Below, in pieces: positions 8,257 through 16,374 of a stretch of DNA of 64,000 bases (positions are counted from its first letter, which is position 1; every line of letters starts with the position of its first letter). The stretch covers positions 1 to 64,000 of the forward strand of contig JAAESX010000048.1 of the NCBI GenBank assembly GCA_024228935.1. The letters run 5' to 3'. Under the pieces are notes generated by a model that was given only the letters and a program-made list of their open reading frames with translations, did not search any database and was not told where the DNA came from. Both the position numbers and the translations under genes were made by a program. The DNA is from Pseudomonadota bacterium (GTDB lineage Bacteria > Myxococcota_A > UBA796 > CAJQPC01).

Positions 8257-10130
8257 TCCCACTCCTGGTCCGCTTCGGTGAAGTCGCAGGTCTCGTTCAG
8301 GCCCTCGTCGATGCAGAGCTGCGGGTGCATCATCGGCCGCTCGCCCTCCCAGGCGTTCTCGAGGAAGGCCAGGAGCTGCTCCTGGGCCGCCTCGGCAGCG
8401 ACGGTGTCGCGCGCTGCGAACCCGTGCACGTCGTACACGCCGGTGTCCGGCACCCGGTACTGCTCGAGCGCGGCGCCGTCGGTGATGACGCCGTCGACCT
8501 GCTCCATCCCATAGATCGGTTCCAGGAGCGGCAGCAGCTGCTTGGCCTTGAGCGCGTTGGCGAGCAGGTTCGTGCCCAGGTTCGGCAGCACGGGGTCGCC
8601 CATGGACTCCTGGAGCAGGAAGGCTCCGCCGGCCTCGAGGGCCTCGTCCGCCCAGACCGCGCCGTCGACGTCGTCCCAGGCGCCCTGGCCCATGACCATC
8701 GCCAGGTGCATGTCGAGCGGGTTGCCGTAGCGCACCTCGAACAGATCCTTCAGCGCCACGTCGTACAGCAGCGAGTGCGGGATCATGTGGCTCCAGCCGG
8801 TCCCGGGCACGTTCAGCACCGCGGTGTCCAGCCGGTCGTCCGCGCTCACGATGACCGCGCCGAGCGTTCCGCCCAGCGAGCCCCCGGTCCAGACCACGTA
8901 CTCGGTGTCGGGCCAGCGACCGGTCTCCTCGTGCAGCGCCTCGCCGAGCACGCCGTCCAGCGCGGTCAGCAGCACCGTGCCGCCGGCGATCGACTGCATC
9001 AGGCCGGCGGTGGAGCGCTCGCTGCCGTCGACGAAGGCCTCGAAGCCGACCAGCGTCTGGACGAAGTCGTCGTCCGTCCAGCCGTCGAAGCGCAGGTTGA
9101 GCTTGGCGACGTCCTGGGTCGCCAGCTCCTGGTCGAACAGGTCGTCGGTGACGTCGCCGCCGGTGCCGTGGCCGTAGAGCGTGACCTTGTAGGGCACGTC
9201 CTCGGGTCCCGCGGGCACCGAGATGCGGAACTCGATGTCGGCCTCGCCGACCACCATCGGCGTGCCGTCGGCGTCGAGCTCGAGCCGGCCATCCTCGTTC
9301 AGGAACCCGGGCGCGCCGGTCAGGCGGCCGCGGATGATGGCCTCCTGGTCGGGGTTGCTGGGCTCGACGACCGAGTCGATCTCGACCGAGAGCTCGCCCA
9401 TGCTGGCGTCGAGCTCGTCCATCATCGCGTGGGTGCGGTAGGTCGGGTCGGTGGCGCTGCGGGTCGTGAAGTCGGTCACCCGAACGACGCTCTCGAGGTC
9501 CACGCCCTGCTCGACGAGGAAGTCGCGGACGGGCGCGTGGTACGCGGCCAGGTCCTTCTGCTTGCCGGTGCGGGCCTTGTCGAGGCCCAGGGCGATGCGG
9601 ACCTCGTCGGTCGCCGCGGCGCCCACGCCGTCGGTGACGATGGCGACGTGGTCGGCGGCGGGCTCGAGCACCCACTCGGGCCGGCCGATGAGGAGCGTGC
9701 GCTCGACGCCCAGGCCGCCCGCGTCGATGAGCTCGATGAAGTAGGCCTGCCGCTGTCCGTACTGGTCGGAGCCGGGCTCGGCGTTGAAGACCTGCAGAAC
9801 CCCGTCGGGCTCGAGCTGCGCGTCGACGTCCCAGGTTCCGATGTCGGCGTCGAGGGTCTGGTCGAAGCCGAACGCCACGCCCGTGACGCGCGAGTAGCCA
9901 TCCGCCAGGTTCAGGAACGTGGGGTTGTCGTCGCCCGGCATGGACTCGGCGTCGATCGCCAGGCGCAGACCCGTCTCCGTCGACGCATCGACCTGGGTGA
10001 ACTGGCTCGAGGGCCAAGGCAGGAGGCAGTGCTCCGGGTCGAGGTCGGAGCACGGCGCGGTCAGCGGCGTGCGGTCTCCGGCTTCGCGGTCGGGAGCGCC
10101 AGAACAGGCGAGGAGGAGAAGCGTCATCAC
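8253..10130 (-). CDS. Large lipoprotein with alpha/beta-hydrolase (lipase-like) domain, about 625 aa
   Basis: Start GTG-ATG at 10128-10130/10125-10127. The TATGTT box at 10137-10142 lies 6 nt before the GTG, which fits a leaderless start. The signal is MTLLLLACSGAPD with the lipid Cys at position 8. The N-terminal part has PEHCLLPWPSSQF and TGLRLAI, the pattern of the N-terminal domain of bacterial extracellular lipases/virulence lipases. The hydrolase core shows LYGHGTGG (oxyanion-hole type HG loop) and VWTGGSLGGTLGA, a G-x-S-x-G nucleophile elbow. A surface-exposed esterase or lipase is likely; substrate unknown. Longer reading frames upstream are shadows of the divergent gene. Confidence 0.75.
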   Translation of the reverse strand: MMTLLLLACSGAPDREAGDRTPLTAPCSDLDPEHCLLPWPSSQFTQVDASTETGLRLAIDAESMPGDDNPTFLNLADGYSRVTGVAFGFDQTLDADIGTWDVDAQLEPDGVLQVFNAEPGSDQYGQRQAYFIELIDAGGLGVERTLLIGRPEWVLEPAADHVAIVTDGVGAAATDEVRIALGLDKARTGKQKDLAAYHAPVRDFLVEQGVDLESVVRVTDFTTRSATDPTYRTHAMMDELDASMGELSVEIDSVVEPSNPDQEAIIRGRLTGAPGFLNEDGRLELDADGTPMVVGEADIEFRISVPAGPEDVPYKVTLYGHGTGGDVTDDLFDQELATQDVAKLNLRFDGWTDDDFVQTLVGFEAFVDGSERSTAGLMQSIAGGTVLLTALDGVLGEALHEETGRWPDTEYVVWTGGSLGGTLGAVIVSADDRLDTAVLNVPGTGWSHMIPHSLLYDVALKDLFEVRYGNPLDMHLAMVMGQGAWDDVDGAVWADEALEAGGAFLLQESMGDPVLPNLGTNLLANALKAKQLLPLLEPIYGMEQVDGVITDGAALEQYRVPDTGVYDVHGFAARDTVAAEAAQEQLLAFLENAWEGERPMMHPQLCIDEGLNETCDFTEADQEWE

Positions 10131-10136
10131 GTCGCC

Positions 10137-10160
10137 AACATAACGGCGGCGGCCTATGTT
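10137..10160. promoter_or_regulatory. Back-to-back promoter: mirrored TATGTT boxes
   Basis: AACATA (10137-10142) and TATGTT (10155-10160) are exact reverse complements 12 bp apart in the 36-bp divergent intergenic space. The plus-strand TATGTT is 6 nt before the ATG of the DUF362 gene. The minus-strand TATGTT is 6 nt before the GTG of the lipase-like gene. At normal -10 to +1 distance, both transcripts would begin at the start codon. Confidence 0.6.
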
Positions 10161-10166
10161 CTGCGC

Positions 10167-11306
10167 ATGATCCACCTCCAGCCCGCACCGGCTCCCGAGG
10201 ATGGCGTCCGCGCGCTGCTGGATGCGGCCGTCGGAGCGCTGCCGGACGGGGCTCACGTGCTCGTGAAGCCGGACTGGAACGCCCGCACCGAGCCTCGCCC
10301 GGGCGAGAACACGACGCCCGCGTTCCTGGGTCAGGTGCTCGCCTGGCTGACGGACAACGGAGCTGCGCGCATCTCGCTGGCACACAGCTCGCTGCTGACG
10401 CCGCCGGACGTCCCGTACACGTCGTTCACCGACCTGCTGGAGATCGCCGGCTGCACGGGGCTCCTCGAGGACCACCCCCACGTGCGCCTGGTCGACCTCG
10501 AGATCGAGCCGATGGTGCGGCGGGACGGGTTCCTGGTGCCCCAGGCCCTCGACGAGGCCACCCTGCGCATCGACTGTGTGCGCATGAAGACGCACATGGG
10601 CACGCAGATCGCGGTCGGCTGCAAGGGGCTGATGGGCCTGCTCCCGGACAGCGAGACCCTGCGCATGCACCGCGACGGGCTGGACCGGCTGCTCGGCGAG
10701 TTGGCCGCGACGCTCCCGCCGACCTGGACGCTCGTCGAGGCCGACGTCGCGATGGAGGGCAACGGCCCCCACCACGGCGGTGCTGTGGCCACGGGCTACC
10801 ACCTGGCCGGGGACGATCTGTTCGAGCTCGACAGCTGCGCGGCCCGTCTGATGGGCATCGACCCGTCCGAGGTAGGCCACCTGGTGGCGCTCGGTTCGGG
10901 CCGCGCGTTCCCCGAGCTCCCTCCCGAGCTGACCGGCCACGTGCGCGCCTTCGCCCGACCCACCGGGGTCATCGAGCCGGCCCGAGCCGCTCGCGTCTTC
11001 CCGGGCGACAGCTGCGCGACCTGCCACGTCGCCGCCTCGGCGCTCCTCGACTACGCCAAGGGGAACCCGACGCAGGTCCGCACCGTCGCTGGCCTGGCCA
11101 AGGCGATGCTCGTGTCCGGGCTCGAGCTGTACATGGGCCACCAGCCGTCCGAGCGGACGCCGGGCGAGGGGACCTGTGTGGCGCTCGGCGACTGCGCCCA
11201 GGCCTTCGCCCAGCAGCACGGCGTGCCGCACGTCGGAGGCTGCCCCGTGCGGGTCGAGTCGACCGCCCCGGTGCTCGCCGCCGCCATCGCCAAGGGGTCG
11301 GCATGA
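10167..11306 (+). CDS. DUF362 family protein (379 aa)
   Basis: The N-terminal half matches the DUF362 fold: LPDGAHVLVKPDWN, a conserved KxN start-strand motif, then MKTHMGTQIAVGCKGLMGLLP and DLFELDSCAARLMGIDP. DUF362 proteins are of largely unknown function, some with iron-sulfur domains. Here the C-terminal 110 residues are Cys-rich instead: GDSCATCHVAAS, EGTCVALGDC and GGCPVR, including one C-x-x-C-H. As no signal peptide is present, covalent haem is unlikely and metal binding is more plausible. ATG 10167 follows TATGTT by 6 nt. The stop overlaps the next gene as ATGA, so this opens a five-gene run to 14959. Confidence 0.75.
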   Translation: MIHLQPAPAPEDGVRALLDAAVGALPDGAHVLVKPDWNARTEPRPGENTTPAFLGQVLAWLTDNGAARISLAHSSLLTPPDVPYTSFTDLLEIAGCTGLLEDHPHVRLVDLEIEPMVRRDGFLVPQALDEATLRIDCVRMKTHMGTQIAVGCKGLMGLLPDSETLRMHRDGLDRLLGELAATLPPTWTLVEADVAMEGNGPHHGGAVATGYHLAGDDLFELDSCAARLMGIDPSEVGHLVALGSGRAFPELPPELTGHVRAFARPTGVIEPARAARVFPGDSCATCHVAASALLDYAKGNPTQVRTVAGLAKAMLVSGLELYMGHQPSERTPGEGTCVALGDCAQAFAQQHGVPHVGGCPVRVESTAPVLAAAIAKGSA

Positions 11307-12253
11307 AGGTCCTCCTCACCGGCGCCTCGGGCCCGCTCGGCCGGCGTGTCGTGCTCGGGCTCCGCGAGCAGGTCGAGCTCGTCGTCCTGGTCCGCCCGGG
11401 CGAGCAGGTCGACCTGGACGGGTTCGAGCGCGTCGACGCCGACCCGTGCACCCCGGACGTCTGGGGCCCGCGAGTGGTCGGGGCCGAGGTCCTGGTGCAC
11501 CTGTCCGAGCGCTGCCAGGCCAGCGACGCCGAGATCCTCGACGTCGTTCTGAAGGGCACGCAGTCGGTGCTCCACGGCTTCAACGCCTTCGGCTCGCCGA
11601 CGCGCGCGGTCGTCCTCAGCACGGCGCTCATCGGACCGGGCTCACCGGACGAGCCCGACGTCCTACCCGAGCGGTATGGATCTGCCTGGCTCGCCGCGCG
11701 ATGTGCTGCCGAGGCGCGCGTCACGTTCTGGGCCCGGCGCGCCGATGTCGAGACCTGCGTGGTCCGCGCAGGACACCCCTTCGGCGCGGTCGGAATCGAC
11801 GGCCCGCTGACCGGCTGGCTCGAGGCCGCGGCAGCCAGCGCCGAGAGCTCGGGGCGCCTGGAGCTCGATGCCGCGGACACTGCGCTGCCCTTCGTCCACG
11901 TCGACGAGCTGGCTCGAGGCATCGTCGCGCGCGCGCTCGGGACCTCGATGCCCGGCGAGCGCGTGCTGGTCGGCAAGCTGTCTCGGGTCGACGCGGTGGG
12001 CATGCTGGCTACGCTCGGACAGGTCCATCGCAAGCTGTGTCAGCGTACCGAGCGCGACGCGCGAATCGTGACGCCGCGCACCTCGCTGGGCGAGCGGCTC
12101 GGCGGCCTGGTGACGTCGGGCCGGCGACTGCCCCGGTCTCCGCGCTATCTTCGGAGCGCTCCGCTCCCCGTCCTCGACGGGGCCTGGACGGCGGAGTTCG
12201 GCACGAGGGGTCTCGACCAAGTGGTCGAGGCGCTCGTGGGAGGCGCCTGCTGA
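11303..12253 (+). CDS. NAD-dependent epimerase-like SDR, active-site Lys missing (316 aa)
   Basis: Rossmann start MKVLLTGASGPLGRRVV carries the TGxxGxxG dinucleotide motif. A later ALIGPG segment corresponds to the catalytic Ser/Thr strand. The expected YxxxK reads RYGSAWLAARCAAEA, so the Lys position is Trp and the enzyme may be inactive or bind only NAD(P). FVHVDELARGIV is the usual extended-SDR motif after the substrate loop. The C-terminus is basic and lacks recognisable substrate residues. It overlaps the DUF362 gene by ATGA and the next gene by TGATG, so expression is coupled. An orthodox SDR with YxxxK is encoded two genes downstream (13997-14959). Confidence 0.8.
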   Translation: MKVLLTGASGPLGRRVVLGLREQVELVVLVRPGEQVDLDGFERVDADPCTPDVWGPRVVGAEVLVHLSERCQASDAEILDVVLKGTQSVLHGFNAFGSPTRAVVLSTALIGPGSPDEPDVLPERYGSAWLAARCAAEARVTFWARRADVETCVVRAGHPFGAVGIDGPLTGWLEAAAASAESSGRLELDAADTALPFVHVDELARGIVARALGTSMPGERVLVGKLSRVDAVGMLATLGQVHRKLCQRTERDARIVTPRTSLGERLGGLVTSGRRLPRSPRYLRSAPLPVLDGAWTAEFGTRGLDQVVEALVGGAC

Positions 12254-13647
12254 TGTTGTTCCACCTTCTCGCCTGCTTCGGCCTGGACACGGTCCCTGAC
12301 GCTCCCGGCTGGGAGAAGCCGCCGCTCGACTCGGGCACGGACTCGGACGACCCCGTCCGCGGCGACTGCTACGGCACCCGGTTCGAGGTGCTCGCGACCC
12401 CCTGGCGTCTGCCGGCGGGCTTCCCGGACGGGACCTTCATGTACGCCACGGACACCTCCACCAGCAGCCCCAACTGGGTGATGCTCGACCTGGACGACAA
12501 GGGCGGGATGGACCTGTTCGTCACGTACTACGAGGGCCTGACCGACGTCGGCACCAGCAAGTGGCTCGTGTACGAGAACGCCGGCGACGGCTTCGAGGGC
12601 GCCGCGGGCGACTGGGCGCTGCCCACCGGCTTCCCCAGCCAGGCGTTCTACATGGGGTACGACACGTCGTCGGCCTCGCCGAACTGGGCGCTGCTCGACC
12701 TGGACGGCGACGGGACCGACGAGCTGGTCGTCACCTACTACGACATCCTGAGCGGTGTCGGCGACAGCTCGTGGATGGTCTACACGAACAACGGCTCGGG
12801 CTTCGACACGAGCGGGACCACGTGGAGCCTGCCGGTCGGGTTCCCCAGCGGCACGTTCTGGCAGGCCACCGACAGCTCGACGTCCTCGCCGAACTGGACG
12901 CTGATGGACATCGATGGGGACGGCGCGCCCGAGCTCGTCGTCACCGAGTACGACGGCATCGAGGGGCTGGGCGACACTCGCTGGCTGGTCTACTCGAACA
13001 CCGGCAGCGGCTGGTCCAGCACGGGCGACACGTTCTCGCTCCCCACCGGGTTCCCAGCCGGCCAGTTCAGCCTGTCGTACGACAGCTCGACGTCCTCGCC
13101 GAACTGGGCGGTGCGCGACATGGACGGCGACGGCCTGCTCGAGATGCTCGTCACCTACTACGAGGGCTTCGAGGGCGTCGGCACCACCCACTGGTTTGTG
13201 TACGCGGGCGACAGCGGCGGCTTCGACAGCGTCAGCACGAGCTGGGACCTGCCCGTCGGCTACACGGACGGCTACTTCCGCAGCGGCTACGACACCGGCA
13301 CGGACTCGCTCAACTGGGCGCTGACCGATCTGCACGGTGACGGCGTCGACGACCTGGTCATCCAGTACGAGGCCATCTCCGGCGCGAACGCCAAGGTCGG
13401 CACCACCAAGTGGCTCGTGCACGAGAACGAGGGCACGGGCTTCGCCTCGGCGCCGGACAACTGGCTCCTGCCGAACGGCTACACCGACGGCGCGTTCATG
13501 AGCAGCTCGATGAGCAGCGGCAGCGCGTACTACCGGCTGGCCGACATGAACGGCGAGGGGCTCGACGATCTGCTGGTCACCTGGCGGAGCGACGATGAGA
13601 CCACCGGACTCAGTGAGTGGCTTTGGTACCCGTCGGTCTGCGAGTAG
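12253..13647 (+). CDS. Surface lipoprotein with about six VCBS/FG-GAP-like repeats (464 aa)
   Basis: MLFHLLACFGLD is an eight-residue lipoprotein signal. From about residue 45 the chain consists of roughly 70-residue repeats, each with LPxGFPxGxF, then SSPNW, then a DxDGDGxxELVVTYY calcium-type loop, then GVGxxxWLVYxNxGxGF. Six to seven units are visible, which would close a beta-propeller. At the DNA level the repeats are similar enough (for example around 12660 and 13080) for recombination between them. Propellers like this bind calcium and often carbohydrate or protein partners outside the cell. The start overlaps the SDR stop as TGATG. Ligand unknown. Confidence 0.8.
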   Translation: MLFHLLACFGLDTVPDAPGWEKPPLDSGTDSDDPVRGDCYGTRFEVLATPWRLPAGFPDGTFMYATDTSTSSPNWVMLDLDDKGGMDLFVTYYEGLTDVGTSKWLVYENAGDGFEGAAGDWALPTGFPSQAFYMGYDTSSASPNWALLDLDGDGTDELVVTYYDILSGVGDSSWMVYTNNGSGFDTSGTTWSLPVGFPSGTFWQATDSSTSSPNWTLMDIDGDGAPELVVTEYDGIEGLGDTRWLVYSNTGSGWSSTGDTFSLPTGFPAGQFSLSYDSSTSSPNWAVRDMDGDGLLEMLVTYYEGFEGVGTTHWFVYAGDSGGFDSVSTSWDLPVGYTDGYFRSGYDTGTDSLNWALTDLHGDGVDDLVIQYEAISGANAKVGTTKWLVHENEGTGFASAPDNWLLPNGYTDGAFMSSSMSSGSAYYRLADMNGEGLDDLLVTWRSDDETTGLSEWLWYPSVCE

Positions 13648-14000
13648 CTGCCCCGGTCAGGCTTTCGCTCCTGACGCTGCTCGTGGCGTGCGGCCCCAAG
13701 AAGGCTCCGTCCGCGTTCGAGCGGACCGAGGTCGAGGGCAGCGTGATCTGGAAGGTCACCGCCGAGCGCCAGTTGGCCGAGGACGTGCTGGGAGCTGAGT
13801 CCATCACGGCCTGTGAGGCCGCCTTCGCCGAGGGCTACGAGACCTGCGCGCTGCGGCTCGCCGGGTGCACGACGCTGGTCCTGAAGGCCGAAGAGCTGGT
13901 CATCGCGATCGACGCCGCCGTGTGCAACGAGCAGCTGGCCGCGCCTGCGTTCCTGGCCGTCGATGCCGACGGCGAGCTGCCGCCGAGGCGTGTGGAGTGA
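13617..14000 (+). CDS. Small lipoprotein (up to 127 aa), start uncertain
   Basis: The lipobox region LSLLTLLVACGPKKAP is clear, but no ATG precedes it. Candidates are GTG 13617 or TTG 13623, both inside the end of the preceding gene. The GTG version would overlap it by 31 bp and add an Arg-containing n-region. The mature part is about 100 residues with ITACEAAFAEGYETCALRLAGCTT, probably disulfide-bonded. The stop overlaps the next SDR gene as GTGA, which supports translation of this frame. Family not recognised. Confidence 0.65.
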   Translation: MALVPVGLRVAAPVRLSLLTLLVACGPKKAPSAFERTEVEGSVIWKVTAERQLAEDVLGAESITACEAAFAEGYETCALRLAGCTTLVLKAEELVIAIDAAVCNEQLAAPAFLAVDADGELPPRRVE

Positions 14001-14959
14001 TCCTCGTCACGGGGGCGACGGGCCAGATCGGCTCCCGTGTCGCCAAGGCCCTGGTCGACCGAGGCGAGGCGGTGCGCTGCCTCGTCCGGAACCCGGCACG
14101 CCGGGGAGCGCTCGACTTCGAAGCCCACGTCGTGCCCGGGGACATCCAGGACCTGGCGGCGGTGGACGCGGCCATGCAGGGCGTGCGACGTGTCGTCCAC
14201 TGCGCAGGCGTCGTCAGCTACTGGCAGAAGAACGCCCAGTGGCAGCGGGACGTGAACGTCGGCGGGACGCGGAACGTCCTGGACGCCGCGGCGAAGGCGG
14301 GCGTCGAGCGGGTGCTGCTGACCAGCTCGATCGCCGCTCTGGGTGCGGTCCCGGGCGACGGCCTGGGTGACGAGGCGACCCCGTGGAACTGGCGGGGTGT
14401 GCCCTACGCGGAGACGAAGCGCGAGGCCCAGGATCTGGTACTGGCAGACACCCGGGTCGAGGGCGTCGCCGTGAACCCGGGCATCACGTTCGGGACCCAC
14501 GACTTGCATCGGAACGCCGGTCGGATGTGCCTCCAGGTCGCGGGAGGCGGGCCTCCAGGCGTGCCCAGCGGAGCCACCACGGTGGCGGCGCTGGACGACG
14601 TGGTCGAGGGCCATCTGGCGGCACTGGACTGCGGGCGAGCAGGGCAGAGCTACGTGCTCGGCGGGCACACCCCCTCGTTCGTCGAGCTGTTCGCCGCGGT
14701 GGCCCAGGTCGTCGGCGGGCGCGCTCCCACGCGAGTCCTCCCCGCCTGGCTGGTCGCGCTCTACGGGCAGGCCTTGCTCATCGGGGCGGCGTTCTCGGGC
14801 AACGAGCCGCCCATCACGCCGGTGCTGGCGAGGGTCTCGGCGGCCAACCGGCGGTACAGCTCGGCCAAGGCCATCGGCGAGCTCGGCTACGCCCCGAAGC
14901 CGCTCGAGCACGGCATCCGCCAGTGCTGGGACTGGTACGGCGAGCGCGGGATCAGGTGA
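13997..14959 (+). CDS. Extended SDR, dihydroflavonol-4-reductase/UDP-sugar epimerase-like (320 aa)
   Basis: GTG start overlapping the upstream stop as GTGA. The NAD(P) motif is VTGATGQIG. Then come VVHCAGVVSYW, TSSIAALGAV (catalytic Ser) and VPYAETKREAQD with an intact YxxxK. AVNPGITFGTHD is the usual substrate-loop Pro-Gly. This pattern fits NAD(P)-dependent ketone reductases or epimerases of the DFR/3-beta-HSD type; substrate cannot be told. It is the catalytically intact counterpart of the SDR at 11303. Its 3' end overlaps the convergent NarK-like gene by 8 bp. Confidence 0.85.
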   Translation: MILVTGATGQIGSRVAKALVDRGEAVRCLVRNPARRGALDFEAHVVPGDIQDLAAVDAAMQGVRRVVHCAGVVSYWQKNAQWQRDVNVGGTRNVLDAAAKAGVERVLLTSSIAALGAVPGDGLGDEATPWNWRGVPYAETKREAQDLVLADTRVEGVAVNPGITFGTHDLHRNAGRMCLQVAGGGPPGVPSGATTVAALDDVVEGHLAALDCGRAGQSYVLGGHTPSFVELFAAVAQVVGGRAPTRVLPAWLVALYGQALLIGAAFSGNEPPITPVLARVSAANRRYSSAKAIGELGYAPKPLEHGIRQCWDWYGERGIR

Positions 14960-16346
14960 CCGGCTTCAGCGCCAGGATGCTGGCGGCGCTGAGCACCGCG
15001 GCCCCGGCGATGACCGCGAAGAAGGTGTGGATGTCGGCCACCTCGCTCTGGACCGTGAGGAAGGCGACCGCGCCGGCCGTCCCGTAGGCCCCGACCATTC
15101 CGGCGACCTGGCCGGTCAGTCGCCGCTTCACGAGAGGCACGATGGCGTGGACCGCGCCTTCACCCGCCTGCACACAGAACGAGCAGGCCATCACCAGGGC
15201 GATCGCGGCGGGGAGCGGCCAGCTCGCGTCCAGCTCGGACATCGCGGCGTAGCCCCCGGCCAGGCCGACGATGAGCACGAACAGCGTGAGCTTGCGGGAG
15301 CCCAGGCGGTCGCTCATCCAGCCGCCGAGCGGGCGCGCGAGCAGGTTCATGGAGGCGTAGCTGGCGGCCAGGGCACCGGCGGCGGCGGGGGCCAGCGACC
15401 AGGTCTCCTCGAAGAAGCGCGGCAGGATCGAGACCACGGCCAGCTCGGATCCGAAGGTCACCAGGTAGGCGACCTCCAGGATGGCCACCTGGCGGAAGGC
15501 GTAGCGCTCGTCCTCGGGAATGCCGGCCCGGATCTGGGGCGCGTTGACCGTCCACGAGCGCCGGAGCTGGAGCAACAACAGAGCGGCGATGACACCGTAG
15601 GCGGCGGTCTGACCGGTGCCCTCGAGGTACCCGATGGCGCCGAGCTTCCACACGAGCAGCGCCAGGGCGCCGGCGAGCGGGAGCTGCATCACCATCAGCC
15701 CGCCGAGCGAGGCCCACGAGGAGACCTCGAGCGCGCCGTGGCGGCGTGGGCGCTCGTACGTCTGGCCCTCGGGGGTGTCCGTGACCGCCGCCCAGTAGAC
15801 GAAGCCGTACCCGAAGCAGGCCAGGCCGGTCAGCGCGATGGCGTACCGCCACCCGTCCTCGACGAACTGCAGCGCGACGACGGGGAGTAGGAACGCGGCG
15901 GCGGCCGACCCGAAGTTCCCGAAGCCGCCGTAGATGCCGTTGGCCGTGCCGACCTGCTCGCGAGGGAACCACTCGCCGACCATGCGGATGCCGACGACGA
16001 AGCCGGCGCCGATGCAGCCGAGCATCAGCCGCGTGATCACGAGCTGGGTCATCGTGTCCGACATGGCGAAGGCGACGCAGGGGACCGCCATCGTCCACAG
16101 GAGAGCGCTGTAGATCCGGCGCGGGCCGAAGCGGTCGAGCAGCATGCCGATCACCACCCGAGCGGGGATCGTCAGCGCGACGTTGCAGATGAGCAGCGCG
16201 TCGACGTCGGTTCGCGACAGCCCCAGATCCGCGCTCAGCGTCGTGGCGAGCGGGGCGAGGTTGAACCACGCCAGGAACGTGAGGAAGAACGCGAACCACG
16301 TCAGGTGGAGGATGCGATTCGGGCCCTGGAACGAGAGAAACGACAT
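14952..16346 (-). CDS. MFS transporter of the nitrate/nitrite porter (NarK) type (464 aa)
   Basis: Twelve hydrophobic segments. ATG at 16344-16346 gives MSFLSFQG directly before the first helix. NNP-family marks are LLDRFGPRRIY in loop 2-3, GEWFPREQVGTANGIYGGFGNFGSAA (nitrate-signature GxGNxG in helix 5), GGWMSDRLGSRK in loop 8-9, and a second GAYGTAGAVAFL signature in helix 11. These match nitrate/nitrite antiporters or symporters. No nitrate reductase is present in the window. It is divergent from the gentisate-dioxygenase-like gene, so transport of another anion cannot be excluded. Confidence 0.85.
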   Translation of the reverse strand: MSFLSFQGPNRILHLTWFAFFLTFLAWFNLAPLATTLSADLGLSRTDVDALLICNVALTIPARVVIGMLLDRFGPRRIYSALLWTMAVPCVAFAMSDTMTQLVITRLMLGCIGAGFVVGIRMVGEWFPREQVGTANGIYGGFGNFGSAAAAFLLPVVALQFVEDGWRYAIALTGLACFGYGFVYWAAVTDTPEGQTYERPRRHGALEVSSWASLGGLMVMQLPLAGALALLVWKLGAIGYLEGTGQTAAYGVIAALLLLQLRRSWTVNAPQIRAGIPEDERYAFRQVAILEVAYLVTFGSELAVVSILPRFFEETWSLAPAAAGALAASYASMNLLARPLGGWMSDRLGSRKLTLFVLIVGLAGGYAAMSELDASWPLPAAIALVMACSFCVQAGEGAVHAIVPLVKRRLTGQVAGMVGAYGTAGAVAFLTVQSEVADIHTFFAVIAGAAVLSAASILALKPVT

Positions 16347-16374
16347 GACGCGCGTCGCCGCATATAGCCCAGGT

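Noticed and set aside
10984..11060. c-type haem site in the DUF362 protein (CATCH)
   Set aside because: There is no export signal, so covalent haem attachment in the periplasm is unlikely; kept only as a possible metal site.
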